A DNA stretch of 64,000 nt from Verticillium longisporum. Taxonomy: Eukaryota; Ascomycota; Sordariomycetes; Glomerellales; Plectosphaerellaceae. Below are positions 37,801 through 48,427 of the stretch, piece by piece (positions within the stretch are counted from its first letter, which is position 1; each line of letters starts with the position of its first letter). The stretch spans positions 3,348,001 to 3,412,000 of the forward strand of contig JAETXT010000005.1 in NCBI GenBank assembly GCA_019188255.1. Direction: 5' to 3'. Position numbers and translations under genes: made by a program. The notes under the pieces are model-generated. The model made no database searches. It saw only the letters and a program-made list of their open reading frames with translations, and had not been told where the DNA came from.

Positions 37801-38229
37801 CGATTAAAATTGTTTCCATTCCGGCAGTCGACGGACATGAAGATTTCGAAAGAGATCCACCGCAAAAGCGAAGAAGACTTGCAATTAAGACTTCCACGCC
37901 ACGAAGACGGCACAGTTCGCACCGGGATTCAAGGCTGGAAGTTGCGCGACTTCATAGCTCACGCCCAACCCCACAATATGCATGCTCTCCTCGCCTACCT
38001 GGACAACGCCGAAGATGAGCGGTGGGAAGGAATCTATGCGGAGCGCGAAAAAGCATGCGTCAAGATAGAAATGTTGAAAGAAGGTGGCATGTCGATGACT
38101 GGGATGCTGAGGGAAAATATTGTCGGCTTCTTTGACGAAGACTTGTCCTGGCCGGGCATCACCTTCGTGCCAATGTTGTTGCTTTGGGTCGCGGTCTTTC
38201 TTCACGAGTTGGTCCAGGAAGGCTTCTAA
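34826..38229 (+). CDS. NACHT-domain STAND (NLR-like) protein
   Basis: Exons 34826-35250 and 35310-38229 give 1,114 residues. A second in-frame acceptor about 42 nt further on would shorten the protein by 14 residues. Residues 1-140 form an alpha-helical N-terminus (MEALAALSLVCNVLQLLDVA) of the HeLo/SesA-like style found in fungal STAND proteins. The NACHT domain begins after the linker LDWVF; its P-loop GKPGSGKST is at about residues 274-282 and Walker B FCFFIDGLDEFE at about 393-404. Then come a VASRE sensor-like strand, FTYQDIEEHV and AEGVFLWARLVLPRI. The C-terminal half, about 600 residues, has no WD40, ankyrin or TPR repeat that I can see; it ends in a hydrophobic stretch (FVPMLLLWVAVFLHELV) that could be a membrane segment. 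Such proteins act in vegetative incompatibility and fungal innate immunity; the ligand is unknown. Confidence 0.88.
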
Positions 38230-39846
38230 GTTAGCTTCCAAGATCTTGTACTGAACAGTACCATCTGGGTAGACTGGCTGCCGGTATTGTGGTCAGCACC
38301 CTAATTCAAACTGTAAGATAGTAACCCCGTCTTCGTCTGCTTATCTGTGTTCTTCTCAGCAATCAACAACGACAAGATGACTCAAAAATGTATGACATGC
38401 AATGGTTTCATCTCGACAGCACATTGAAACGTAGCGTTTGGCACCAAGCTGATTTCAGAGGGATACCCATTGGCTGCCTCTAGTGTTTGACAGTCGCGCG
38501 GAGCGAGACGGAGGGAAACACATCACGACGGCGTGACACGATCTGATCGGAATGGGTTTTTATGCGTTCGCCTCCAGGTCCCTGTCGACAACAATCACCT
38601 AATAGCAAAAGGGTCGAGGATCTGCATGTCGCGCGATAGTGGGTGGACGCCGCGCTTGGCATGGTCTATTCATAGCGCTCAAAAACCGCGGGACTTGTAG
38701 CTGCAGCTGGGTCATCCCACGTCGCGAGGCCAGCGACTGACTTGTCCTGGCAGAAAGGGGATTCCTGGTCGGAAGCCCCATGACCAGTTGCGCGATTCAC
38801 CACGACGACGCCGCCGCCCCTCTATTCGACATGTCACCGAAGGGACGTTGCCATGCTGAGAAGACTTTGCGATGCGAAAAGCTAGGCTGTGAGCTATATT
38901 TGCGCTCGACAGCTGGAGATGGAAGAGGATCGACGTTCCCGCGATGTTCGATGAGACTTGATATAGACCTTTGAGTCAATCTGCTCCGGTCTGATGGGTG
39001 AGGTCCCGGTACCACGACATTCGGCTCGGTGATGGTGCCGCGCATACCTAGAATAGAGGCCTCATTGATCGTGTCTTTTCAGTTTGGCCTCTGACGGCCC
39101 AGCTGGTATTGTTGGCTGCTCTCGTCTGCAGCCCATGTCGCTCGCATCCGTCATAACTTGCATGCGTTTTCTTAGGTATCCTCGCTTTCGGGCCCGTTCC
39201 CGCGGGTTTCGCCCCCATCCCGGTCGCCTCGTGGGGCTCGAAGAAAGGGGGCCTCCGGCGGCTCCACCGTGATTCCGGACCGCTGAGGTACCTAGCCTTT
39301 GCAGGTATCTTAACCCGAGGAAAGCGAAGGGTTCGTTTACAAGCCTCAAGACCCGATCCGAGTCTATTCTGCCTTGTGAGGAGCCGGGTGCTGGGCGTCG
39401 CGTTCGCATGGAGATGCTTATGGTAAACGAGCCCACAGTCGCCTTTCGCTCATCCTTCGCACGAGCCAAGATTTATCTCCCTGCTCAGGGCACCCAAGGT
39501 ATAGTGCGCGGCGCGAGCTGCTTGTAGCACAACAAACTGAGGCAGACTCGGTCCATCAGATCCCTGACGATACGAAAGATCCGACGCATAGCTCGCGCTG
39601 AGCAGGTTTCCCCATCGCATTTCACTGACCTCAGGCGGCTGCCTGGAAGTCAACTTTGATCTGGCCAAGAGCCGCATCGTATGGACCTCGTCAGAAGACG
39701 CTCACATGTACATGTAGCAGGGGGCTTGGTGAAGCTACATGTGGTTTCTTTGATGTGTATCTATAAGAGTTCGCGAAACTCTCTTTGGCTGCCGAGCTGC
39801 CCGATCGATGGACCCCCATGCCGTCGCTTGCTGATAGCCTTTGACA
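38230..39846. other. intergenic, no gene seen
   Basis: About 1.6 kb with only short ORFs lacking recognisable motifs. A short gaggtacctagcc tract occurs near 39,284. Confidence 0.5.
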
Positions 39847-40599
39847 ATGGTCTCCCTCGTCACGTCGTTCACCTCCCTGGGGCCATCGGCCCTAGCCTAC
39901 TGCGTCGCTTCGTCAGCGATCCACGTCGTCGTCGGCTCCGTGTTCTTTGACCTCGTCCACTGGCTGGCCCATCGCTCCGGCCGCCGCATCACCGTCACCG
40001 GCGCGCGCGGCGCCCTGGGCCACGCCCTGGCCGACGCGCTCGGCCGCGAAAAGGGCGCCTCCGTGCAGACGGCGCGGTTCGGCCTCGACTGGACCTACGA
40101 CGACTACAGCCGCCTCGACCCGCTGCTGCGCGCGACGGACATTCTGGTCCTCGCGCACGGAGCCAAGGGCCCCGACGCCCAGCGCGCCAACTGCGACAGC
40201 GCCGTCGCCATCATCGAGGCCTTCCGGCGGGTGCGCGCGCAGGTGCCGTCCTCGTCCCTGCTGCGGCCCGAGGTGTGGTACGTCGGCAGCGAGGCCGAGC
40301 TGCACGGCGCGTGGACGGAGGACATGCGTGCGCACACGAGCTCGAAGCGCGCCTTTGCGCGGTTCGCGCGCGCGTACTGTGACGACGACGACTTTACGTA
40401 TCGCCACGTTGTGCCGGCGGCGTTCTCGTCCGCCATGGGTCCGGCGCTCGTCAGCGCGCGGTGGGCGGCTGTCGTCGCCTTGTGGTGGATTCGGCGCGGC
40501 GCGCGGTACGTGCCGGTTACGTATACGGGACTGGCCTTCCTCAATTTTTTTCGATTTTATTTCTGGGTCAAGCCGGCGGCGGTGGGGAAGCTTAAGTAG
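39847..40599 (+). CDS. Rossmann-fold SDR-like protein with atypical active site
   Basis: Single exon, 250 residues; the ATG at 39,847 is used because the frame upstream opens only with TTG. A hydrophobic N-terminal helix (residues 1-42, ending FFDLVHWLAH) is followed by a nucleotide-binding motif ITVTGARGALGHAL at about residues 48-61 and ILVLAHGAKGP (the NNAG-equivalent strand). VWYVGSEAELHG and the final segment (VPVTYTGLAFLNFFRFYFW) resemble the dehydrogenase half of bifunctional sterol desaturase/short-chain dehydrogenase proteins. In the YxxxK position the sequence reads HTSSK (about residues 162-166), so the catalytic Tyr is replaced by His. Whether it is an active oxidoreductase is doubtful. 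Very GC-rich coding sequence; probably membrane-tethered. Confidence 0.7.
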   Translation: MVSLVTSFTSLGPSALAYCVASSAIHVVVGSVFFDLVHWLAHRSGRRITVTGARGALGHALADALGREKGASVQTARFGLDWTYDDYSRLDPLLRATDILVLAHGAKGPDAQRANCDSAVAIIEAFRRVRAQVPSSSLLRPEVWYVGSEAELHGAWTEDMRAHTSSKRAFARFARAYCDDDDFTYRHVVPAAFSSAMGPALVSARWAAVVALWWIRRGARYVPVTYTGLAFLNFFRFYFWVKPAAVGKLK

Positions 40600-40952
40600 A
40601 TGGTGCGAACTCGAGCAGATGGTGCGAGCTCAAGTAGATGGTGCTTAGCGGGCTGGTGTCATAAGCGGTTGGAGTTCTAGAGGGCATGAGAGGATGTGCG
40701 TTTGGACGTCAAGGGTGAGGTTACATCTTTATGTATTTATGTACCCGTCTTCGTAAATGACCTCATGCGGGTTCTGAGGGACACCATGATTGCAGAGCTC
40801 ACGCAGGTTGAGGGCCGCGATGAAGATCATGATAGTTTTAACGCTACTGAAAATCCCATAGGCGAAAAGGCGCCCTCTTCTGCCCCTTAAGATAGCTACA
40901 CTCAAGTTGTTCGCTGGTTCATTGAATTCATGTGAGTCATGTGGGGGTGTGG

Positions 40953-41213
40953 TGTCAGGCGCCCCTACGGAGCCGCCGAGCAGGCGGTCGGCCGGCGGCT
41001 AAAGGCTACGAGAAACGTATATAAATAGGCTACGGAGGGCCCTCCAAGCCGCGGAGGGCCAGGATCCAGATGTGTTCCAATCTTCCACCTATTGTCAGGC
41101 GATCCTGCGGAGTCGCCAACCAGGGGGTTGGCTGGGGGCTAAGGGTCACGAGAAACGTATATATATAGACTGCGGAGGGCCAGAATTCAGATGTGTTCCA
41201 ACCCCCTACCTAT
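40953..41213 (+). repeat. two tandem LTR-like copies
   Basis: Copy 1 (40,953-41,092) and copy 2 (41,093-41,213) both start tgtcaggcg and share the landmarks cacgagaaacgtatata or tacgagaaacgtatata, a TATA-like atag stretch, cggagggccaggatcc or cggagggccagaattc, cagatgtgttccaa, and end in ccacctat or cctacctat. The copies differ by substitutions and a 19-20 bp indel. A TG start, internal TATA box and polypyrimidine-rich downstream DNA suggest an LTR fragment. Unlike the block at 1-15,480, they are GC-rich and keep CA/TG dinucleotides, so they are not obviously RIP-mutated. Confidence 0.65.
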
Positions 41214-41765
41214 ATTCCATCACCTGCGGACTCCGTGGGGAAGACCTCTTTACTCTGTTCTAAGCAAGGCTCTGACAGGTGGGGACTGGAAAGTAATTCA
41301 GTTGATTCGTTCCTATAGCGTGCTTCTAGGTTTAGATTGTTCGTTAGTATGCACTCGAGCCAGGTGCTCGTGCCTGGGTGTCTTGGTATTGTCGTCTCTT
41401 TCTGGACTTGGGTTTGGCTTCTGCACTCTCCATCGGCTATAAGCGCCTCTCCTTCGCTATATGATCTTTGTTACCCGTTATATATAGCAGTCCGCACCTG
41501 GTGCTGGGGGATGTGAAGACCGCGAGATGAGGTGCAGATAAGACTCCATAACAAGGCCTAATACAGATCAACATGACTCCCAGCGCGACCATCATGTGCT
41601 CGAGGATGTCGGGATATAGTTGAACCAATTCTCGCATGTCAATGATCTGAACTGGTGCTCCAAAAATCACAAATTGAATGTAAAGGCTCCTTCACGCATT
41701 TTAGAACCAGACAGTTGACTAGAGACGCTCATCCTCCAAGACAAAATTCCAGACCCACAAACAGC
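41214..41765. other. intergenic, possibly further LTR-derived sequence
   Basis: No gene is seen. Sequence such as ttgttacccgttatata at about 41,468 resembles LTR 3' ends, so the transposon-derived segment may extend to about 41,500. The rest is the 3' flank of hmgA. Confidence 0.4.
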
Positions 41766-43242
41766 TCACCCCAAAAGATGCCCCTCGGCCTGCACCCCCT
41801 CAGGCCGCCTCCAATGCACAGGCACGGCCCCCCAGCTCTCCTCCGAATAGCCCTCCTGGACCCTCTTGCAGGTGCGCAGCCCCCACTCGGTGACGCCGAC
41901 CATGGCGCAGCTCTCAAACATGAAGGCGCAGCTGCCGTCGCCGACCTTGGCGGGCCGCAGCTCGGCGGCGCGCGCGGCCTCGCCGCTCTCGGCATCGGGC
42001 CCGTGGCCGCTCATGGTGTTGTGCAGGCTCGCGCCGCCCGGGGCGAAGCCGCCGCGTTCGCCGCGCTTGGCGTCGTAGCCGCCGGCGATGAGGCCCATGA
42101 ACTCGCTCATCGTGTTGCGGTGGTAGTAGGGCGGGCGGAACGTGTCCTCGGCGACGAGCCAGCGCGGCGGGAAGATGACGAAATCGGCAATGGCCGTGCC
42201 GGGGACGCCCGAGGGGGCCGAGAGGACGGTGAAGATGGAGGGGTCCGGGTGGTCGTAGGAGATGGAGCCGATCGTGTTGAAGCGGCCGAGGTCGTACTTG
42301 ATGGGGTAGTAGTTTCCGTGCCAGGCGACCACGTCAAAGGGTGTGTGCGGCTGCGTCGTCTGGAAAAAGTCATTGTTGAATTTGACCGTGATGGTATACG
42401 CGCCGGGGCCCTCGTGCGCCGTGGCGCCGTGGCGCTCGGAGAAGGCGGCGCGCGGGGCCTGGAAATCGCGTGCGTTGGCGAGGCCATTGGTGCCAATGGG
42501 ACCGAGCTCGGGGAGGTGAAAGTGGCCCTGGTACAGCTCGAGGGCGTAGCCGCGGGCTGGGCCGTCGGGCAGGGAGACGTGGTACTTGATGCCGCGGGGA
42601 ATCACGGCAATCTCCATGGGGCGGACGAGCAGGTAGCCGAGCTCGGTGCGAATATCGAGGGTTCCCTCCTGCGGCACAATGAGGAGATCGCCATCGGCCG
42701 AGTAGAAGGCCGTCTCGTCGGCCATGCTCTTCCCCGCCGCGTAGATGTACATGCCGATGCCCTGCTTCAATGTTGGTTCGCCAGCACCGGCGACGAGGCG
42801 CTGGCCCGAGACGAAATCGAGCTCCTTCGTGGTGTCATGCTCAAAGGGATCCCATCGCAGCTGGTTGGGGATGTAGTGGAGCTTCGACGTGTTGGTGCGC
42901 TCGTTGACGTCGCTGTCTGGTGACGGTTTCGCCGGACCAAAAGGAGGGTGTGCGCAGGACGGCAGGATGCGGTAGAGCCAAGCCTGGCGGTTCTCGTGGC
43001 GAGGTGTTGTGAAGGCAGTGCCAGAGAGTTTCTCGGCGTAGAGGCCGTGTGGTGCTTTTTGTGGTGCGTTCTGGCCGATGGGAAGAGAATCTGGAATGGC
43101 CTCAGACCTGGACGCCTCAGTCACATGCTCTCCCGAATGGTCTCGTGACATGGGAATGGGGACCGATTGCTTACTCGAGATGGGAGTCGAAGCCGACCTG
43201 GTATCGGTACTTCTCTGGAACGTTAAACTTGGTGACAGGCAT
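41766..43242 (-). CDS. hmgA: homogentisate 1,2-dioxygenase
   Basis: This enzyme opens the aromatic ring of homogentisate to maleylacetoacetate in phenylalanine and tyrosine breakdown. Minus-strand exons 43175-43242 and 41766-43107 give 469 residues; the first exon encodes [20 protein letters not shown], the conserved family N-terminus, so the larger in-frame start at 43,151 inside the intron is rejected. Conserved blocks include [28 protein letters not shown] in outline, [34 protein letters not shown], and the iron-binding region [14 protein letters not shown] (His and Glu ligands) with the third His in [11 protein letters not shown]. Other genes of the pathway (fumarylacetoacetase, maleylacetoacetate isomerase), often clustered with it in fungi, are not in this window. 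Loss of this enzyme normally causes brown pyomelanin accumulation. Confidence 0.96.
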
Positions 43243-44409
43243 GCTGGGCAGCTGTGTGTTTGTCGTGGTGTCGATGTGTGATGGCTCTTTCACTTGATGC
43301 CAGCAGCAGCGAAGAAACGGCCACGAAAGAGGGGAAGCTCCATGGCTCTCAAATACTCTGTAGTCGTGGGATGACAGAGAAGCTGTCGACAGGTTAAGCC
43401 GACGTCTGCGTTCCGCACTCGAACGGCGAAGGGAAAGCGCGGCCTACCGTGGCTAGCCGAGCGCACCTGCTTGGGCCTTCCAATTCCGAGACGCGGCGGG
43501 GCGGACGCTCCACTAACAGAGGCCCCTACAAACCTGTAGCTCTTCTGTTAGGGTTCTTCTGTCTTCTGTTAGGGCTCTTCTGTCTTCTGTTAGGGCTCTT
43601 CTGTCTTCTATTAGGGGCTCTGTTCGCCGTGCTACCCCGCCATGACAAACCCAAGCAACGGTCCTCTGATGTGACGTGAGCCTGATGGTAGCCTCGCCTT
43701 GACACGCTGCGTTGCCTCTGGTGTTTGGGGATGCACGGATTGCCACAATGCATCCAACAAGCTGTCATAGATACATCCCACACTCATCCGTCCACACATG
43801 TGCAGACACACGTCAGAGGGGTGCCTCCTTATCGATAACTCGTAATCCTCGCGTCTGTGTCTGCCGTGCATCGTGACCCTTGTCGCCGAGTGGGTCAGGA
43901 CATGGCTCCTCGCGCCCAAATTCGCGCTTGAGAGCTCCTCCATGTCCACTTTCTCAACGACATGCCTACACATTCAGCGACATGTCGTGATGCATCGGCG
44001 CCGTTGCATTGACAAGACGACATTTCAGAGCCATCACATGCAGTCGCGCAAAGCATGACGAGCCAATACTCTCTTCGTGGACACAGTCCGCTATGACAGA
44101 GCCCATCTCGTCTTTCCCAATACCTTCGATACCGTACACACGACACCTATGCGAACAAGAAGCCCCTGCCGTCATCCGAGAGCGGCAGTGGTGCTCCGCC
44201 GCCATGATGGGCACCCAATTGCCGTCCAACCCAAACACCCAGCGCCATCGCCATCACCATCGCCATTGTCACTCGCCAAGATGTGAAACCAGGAGCCACG
44301 CCAACGGAGCGGAGAAAAGGCCATGCAGGACCAAGAGTGGTTCAGAGACGCGCCAAAAGGAGGCCATGACCATGGCGCGACGGAGAGCAGAAACGAGACA
44401 ACAGCCTCG
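43243..44409. other. intergenic region with TTAGGG-bearing minisatellite
   Basis: Upstream flank of hmgA and 3' flank of the DUF6699-like gene. No gene is seen apart from the minisatellite listed separately. Confidence 0.55.
43541..43617 (+). repeat. 21-bp minisatellite containing TTAGGG
   Basis: Unit tcttctgttagggctcttctg, starting at 43541, 43562, 43583 and 43604; the last unit is partial and has ctattagggg. Each unit holds one TTAGGG (43548, 43569, 43590, 43611), the fungal telomere hexamer, at exact 21-nt spacing. Because 21 is a multiple of three, repetitive ORFs appear on both strands; they are not genes. Confidence 0.9.
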
Positions 44410-45146
44410 TTACTCCTCCTCCTTCTTGCTCTTCTTCTTCTTGCCGCCGCCCGCTGGCAGGCCGGCGTCCTTTTGCAGGTGCACGACGAGGCGGGTCCAC
44501 GACTCCTCCTTGTCCCACTCGAAGCCCTTGAGGTACGGGTTGTCAAGCTCGTCATCCGACTGGAGCCAGTCAGTGATTATTCAATTCAGTGCTCAAACGG
44601 TCAGTGCTCACCTTCTTCTTGTACGCCTTGTGAATGGCGTCCATGGCGTCCTTGATGGTCACGCCCTTGAGGTTCCTTGCCGTCACCTCCATACCTAGTG
44701 GGAAGTGGAGGTCGATCCGCTTGACTGGTGGCTTTGTGAGGTGCAGCTTGAGGATGTCCTTGTCCTCGACAGTGCCGGAGCTCGTGTTGATCTTCCTGTA
44801 CGTGCGGGGTAACACCATCAGCCAACCACTCGCCTCAAAGCACACGCGCCAGCATGCCGCACGATCAATTGACGGCGGTATCACACATGTCATTTCTTAC
44901 CATCCTGTTTTTTGCGTCTCTGGTGCAAGCTCAATCTCAGTCTTCTCTTCCTCTGCGTCACGTTAGCAGCCATCCGGGGCATCCGGGAGAAGGTTGGCGG
45001 CTCAGGTGAACCCGCGACGTACCGAGGTCAAGAATGTTGTACACGCCGGGAACGTGGGAACTCGCTCTACGCTTTGCCTTTTCCTTGGGGGGCGAGCCAG
45101 AGAGGCCCTCGACGGCGGAGTCGACCTTGGAGAGTGGTTCAGTCAT
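44410..45146 (-). CDS. small DUF6699-like protein
   Basis: Minus-strand exons 45023-45146, 44901-44952, 44612-44795 and 44410-44559 give 169 residues with frame kept at every junction and GT-AG ends. The N-terminal third is charged and disordered (MTEPLSKVDSAVEGLSGSPP). The middle holds an alpha/beta segment: TVEDKDILKLHLTKPPVKRI, then FPLGMEVTARNLKGVTIKDA and MDAIHKAYKKK. Then SDDELDNPYLKGFEW leads to a basic tail GGGKKKKSKKEE, possibly a nuclear signal. The pattern of a 'GVTxxDxxxAIxxxY' helix resembles the fungal DUF6699 domain, whose function is unknown. The assignment is moderate and the gene model good. Confidence 0.68.
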
Positions 45147-47932
45147 GGTGATGATGTGGGTTTTGCGTTGCTGGATGGGCTGCTTGGAGAGCGAGAGGGG
45201 CAATGCAAGCTAGCGATGCGGGAAGCGTCTTCTGTTCTGTGAGCTGCCGTCAGCTCAATGGCTCGTGTGATGCTCGAGGCTGCTGTAGTGAGCTTCAAGG
45301 GATCACGATTGAGGTGTACCTTTTTGGTCTGATGAAGCGGCAGTGGGAGTGGCAGCTGTAGGTGGTTGTGAGGAGGGGTGAGTTCGAAAGGAAGACGAAG
45401 AGGGGAAGAGAGCTGGTTTTGATGGTGAGGGGAGGGGAAGCTGATGGAACGAGGTAGGTACGTAACTGGGGGGGCTGATCAACGGAATGGGGGACTGACG
45501 GGATGCATGGGGATCGGTCGTGTCAGGTCACAAGACGCAATGCATTGCTCCAAGTCAATGCTGCTGCTTCCCTCGCCCCATCTTTCGGGCCAGGCACACC
45601 CATTCTATCTTGATCCAGGCACAAGGTCCTGGCCTCGGGGGGAAGCCAGGGACGAAGTTGAGAGATTCACATCATACCATTCGCTCCCTGTGCCAATGCA
45701 TGGCCGTGACGAGGGGGTGGGAGATAATAGCCATCATCCACGGCGACCGTGACATTGACGCAACCCAGAGAGCCCGTGAAGCTGTAGGTGCGAGGGAGGC
45801 CAGAGAGGGGTAGCTCCTGCGTAGCCGTGGCTGATGCTTGCTTTGTTGCGCTGATCCGTTTCCGAACCTGAGCTGCTCCTGCCCTTTCCCCTCTCTCCTC
45901 TAGCTGATCTCGCCGGTCCGTCTTGGGAGAGGTCACCAGACAACCGATGAAGTCACGACCGCGCATCAGCCCAGTGAGACGGTACCTGACGTCGTTAGCC
46001 CACCCCGAGCCTGTACCGCACCTCTCCACCCCCAGAGCAGTGGGGGAAGGGGCAGAGCTACCACTGCCGGGGCCCTGCAAACGCCCCACCCCGTCATGCC
46101 ACTGCCAGCGTCTGGCGAGTATGAGCTGACTTGCTGCCTTGCTGCCTCTTGTGCCTCTCCTTGCCTCTGGCCGTGCAATCACAGCAGCGACCCAATTACG
46201 CTTTCGTCACACCGAGCGGGGTAGACGGTACCCAGGCCAATCATGCCACCCCCTGACGTGCTCGCCAGACGATCGCGTGACGTTGGGGTCCAAGATGGAA
46301 ATGCGTGCGGGAACCTACGCAGGGACATCACGTGGGGCCACTTCCACCGGATCCGCATCCGGGCGGGGTCCTCTTATCTCTTATCAAGCAGCCGACGCCT
46401 CGACTCTGGGGTAAATCTGGGGAAAGCGGGACCTTGGCCCCTCTTGTGCTGCAGTCCCTCTGCCTGGAGAGGGGTAGACTCGCATGCTTGGTCTTTCTGT
46501 TCGCGCTCGGCACATGCCTGATGTATGCCGTGCATTCATTCTTCTTGTCGAGACCTCTCCGAGGTGGCCTTGCACTGGTGTTTCAGGCCCGTATCTAGCC
46601 ATGTGCAACATTAGGGGGCATCTTCCGTATGGTGCTTTCTATAGTGGTGATGATTCGGACTATAATCTTCATTTCTATTCGTCGAAAACACTTGAAATTG
46701 TTCGTACTTATAGCCTTAACCAAAGTTAAGTTCATTCTCGAGATAATTGCGTCTTCGCTCATGAACAGGGGCGCCAACTGTGAAGCCGGTCAGCTGCTCA
46801 GAGACCACAAGTCAAAGGCTGGCTCTGGTTTTCTTCAGATATTTTCCCTACCTCTGCAACACAATTGCTTCTTAGTTGTCTTGTGAGGTTATTTAGAGAA
46901 GAAACTCAAAAAAGCTGAAGACTAGCAACCCACTGATAGTCGGCGCCTCACTAAGTCACGTAAGTACATCATTAAGAGTCAACCTGCGACTTCATTCGAC
47001 ACCTACTGTAGAGACTGGTCTTTCTGCGAAAAATAAAGTTTGAGTAATGACCAGGTTCTTGAATAGAGCCGAAAGCTAGATCCTATTGGCATGATGGAAG
47101 CTCAGTATTGGCTGGCCTTGACTGGCGACAACATGAGAACTGCCCCAATCACTCAAGGATCACCGAAAAAATCTCAGTCTGTGTTCTGCATTGAGGTCTT
47201 AGCGGGTTTCCAAACGCCAAATTCATTTAGTGAGTACCCAGGGAACCCTCATACGTTTCAACGAATCCATTGTTTACCGCATAATATTACACTACGAGAC
47301 ACAATAGCAGCTTTGAGGCGCTCAAATGACCACAGAAAATGCCTCAGATGCTTGCTGCAAGATGACGTCCCCCATATATGGATGCGTAATGACCGTTTAT
47401 CTACTTGGAGCTGATGGGCAACTTCAGTAATGATAGACCAGTGCACATCCGAGGCTCCTGAAAAATCCGTTAAATATGACCATCGCCCTCGACATTCACT
47501 CCCAGAGAGCCAAGAAGTGCGTGCACCAACTCCAGTAAATTGAAAAGTCACGGAAACAGATGCCCAGCAAACATTTTGTTTATCCATGCATTCAGTTCCC
47601 ACTGTGGCCCTGGATCGACATGCTGCGACAATCCACCAGACCTCAATTTGTGATATTATCCCGTCATTCAGGTCAACTTTGCAAGTGGCATTTTTTTGCA
47701 TTTGAGATGAGTCGTGGCAAAGGCCACATGTACTCCACCTGTCCAGTGACCATCATATCAGCCAAGTGAGAAGAGTGCCAATCAATAGAACAGCAACCAA
47801 AGGAAAACACTCGGTTGCTTTCGGATTTGCAACCCTTATTCTGCTGGGACTGGCAAGCTCGGAAGCCCCATTCGGAACAGGGCAGATCCCAGCCCTCAGA
47901 GGCCGCTCCACTAAGCGCCGAAATATCTCTCA
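45147..47932. other. gene-poor region
   Basis: About 2.8 kb. The first half (to about 46,560) is GC-rich with overlapping short ORFs. The second half is AT-richer without RIP-like CA/TG loss. A 147-codon minus-strand ORF at 47,258-47,701 starts with ATG but has no signal peptide or recognised motif. I do not call a gene here. Confidence 0.45.
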
Positions 47933-48029
47933 TTCCGATTAGTCTAGTGGTTAGGATATCGGCTTGTCATCAAAGGACCTCGAGTTCTGACATCCGCCGG
48001 GGACCGGGGTTCAATTCCCCGATCGGAAG
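47933..48029 (+). tRNA. tRNA-Asp(GTC) with a short intron
   Basis: A cloverleaf can be drawn: acceptor stem TTCCGAT (47,933-47,939) with ATCGGAA (48,022-48,028); D-arm region tagtctagtggttaggat; anticodon stem TCGGC with GCCGG; loop TTGTCA, anticodon GTC; variable GGAC; T-arm CGGGG-TTCAATT-CCCCG; discriminator G at 48,029. An intron of about 25 nt lies after the base 3' of the anticodon (tcaaaggacc...gacatc). Its TGACA can pair with TGTCA in the anticodon loop, typical of nuclear tRNA introns. A T-run (tttt, then ttttt) follows at 48,035-48,044 as a Pol III terminator. The mature length is 72 nt. Confidence 0.9.
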
Positions 48030-48427
48030 TAGACTTTTGTTTTTGTTGTTTGGCGCGAGCCTGCGGGTAAAATCCACATGGCACGACAAAAGGAATCATC
48101 CGCCACTTATGGCGCTGAACCACATAGACTCACTCGCATTGGCTCTGAGCAGTACAGTAAACTGGATTCAAAGCAATGCATGGGTACTATTCTATTGGAG
48201 CCTGATGCTGCTGGCTTTGCGCCTGACCACATGCTTGTTCGCGAAAAACAGTGCGACGAAGCCGGATATCCGGACTGAAAGACCATTTGCTATTGGGAAA
48301 GGGGCGTAGCTGTTGAGTAGTGTGGCTATAATTCCCGCCCTTCATGAAGCTTGAACTTTATGTTTAGCACGCCACTTCCAAGAGTCGGGGGCAGGCAAAC
48401 CATCCGCCATTTATTGCTTGCCCTCCA
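48030..48427. other. intergenic between the tRNA and the EEP gene
   Basis: Contains the T-rich Pol III termination region and the 3' flank of the nuclease-like gene. Nothing else is recognised. Confidence 0.5.

Noticed and set aside
41655..42923. 422-codon plus-strand ORF antisense to homogentisate dioxygenase
   Set aside because: It is a GC-rich shadow of the strongly conserved minus-strand gene. It has Ala/Val/Gly-rich content and no motif.
43449..43783. Repetitive ORFs with LLLGLFC or ALTEDRR repeats
   Set aside because: They are products of a 21-bp minisatellite whose unit is divisible by three.
47258..47701. 147-codon minus-strand ORF
   Set aside because: It has no signal peptide, no known motif and no supporting structure; it may be chance.
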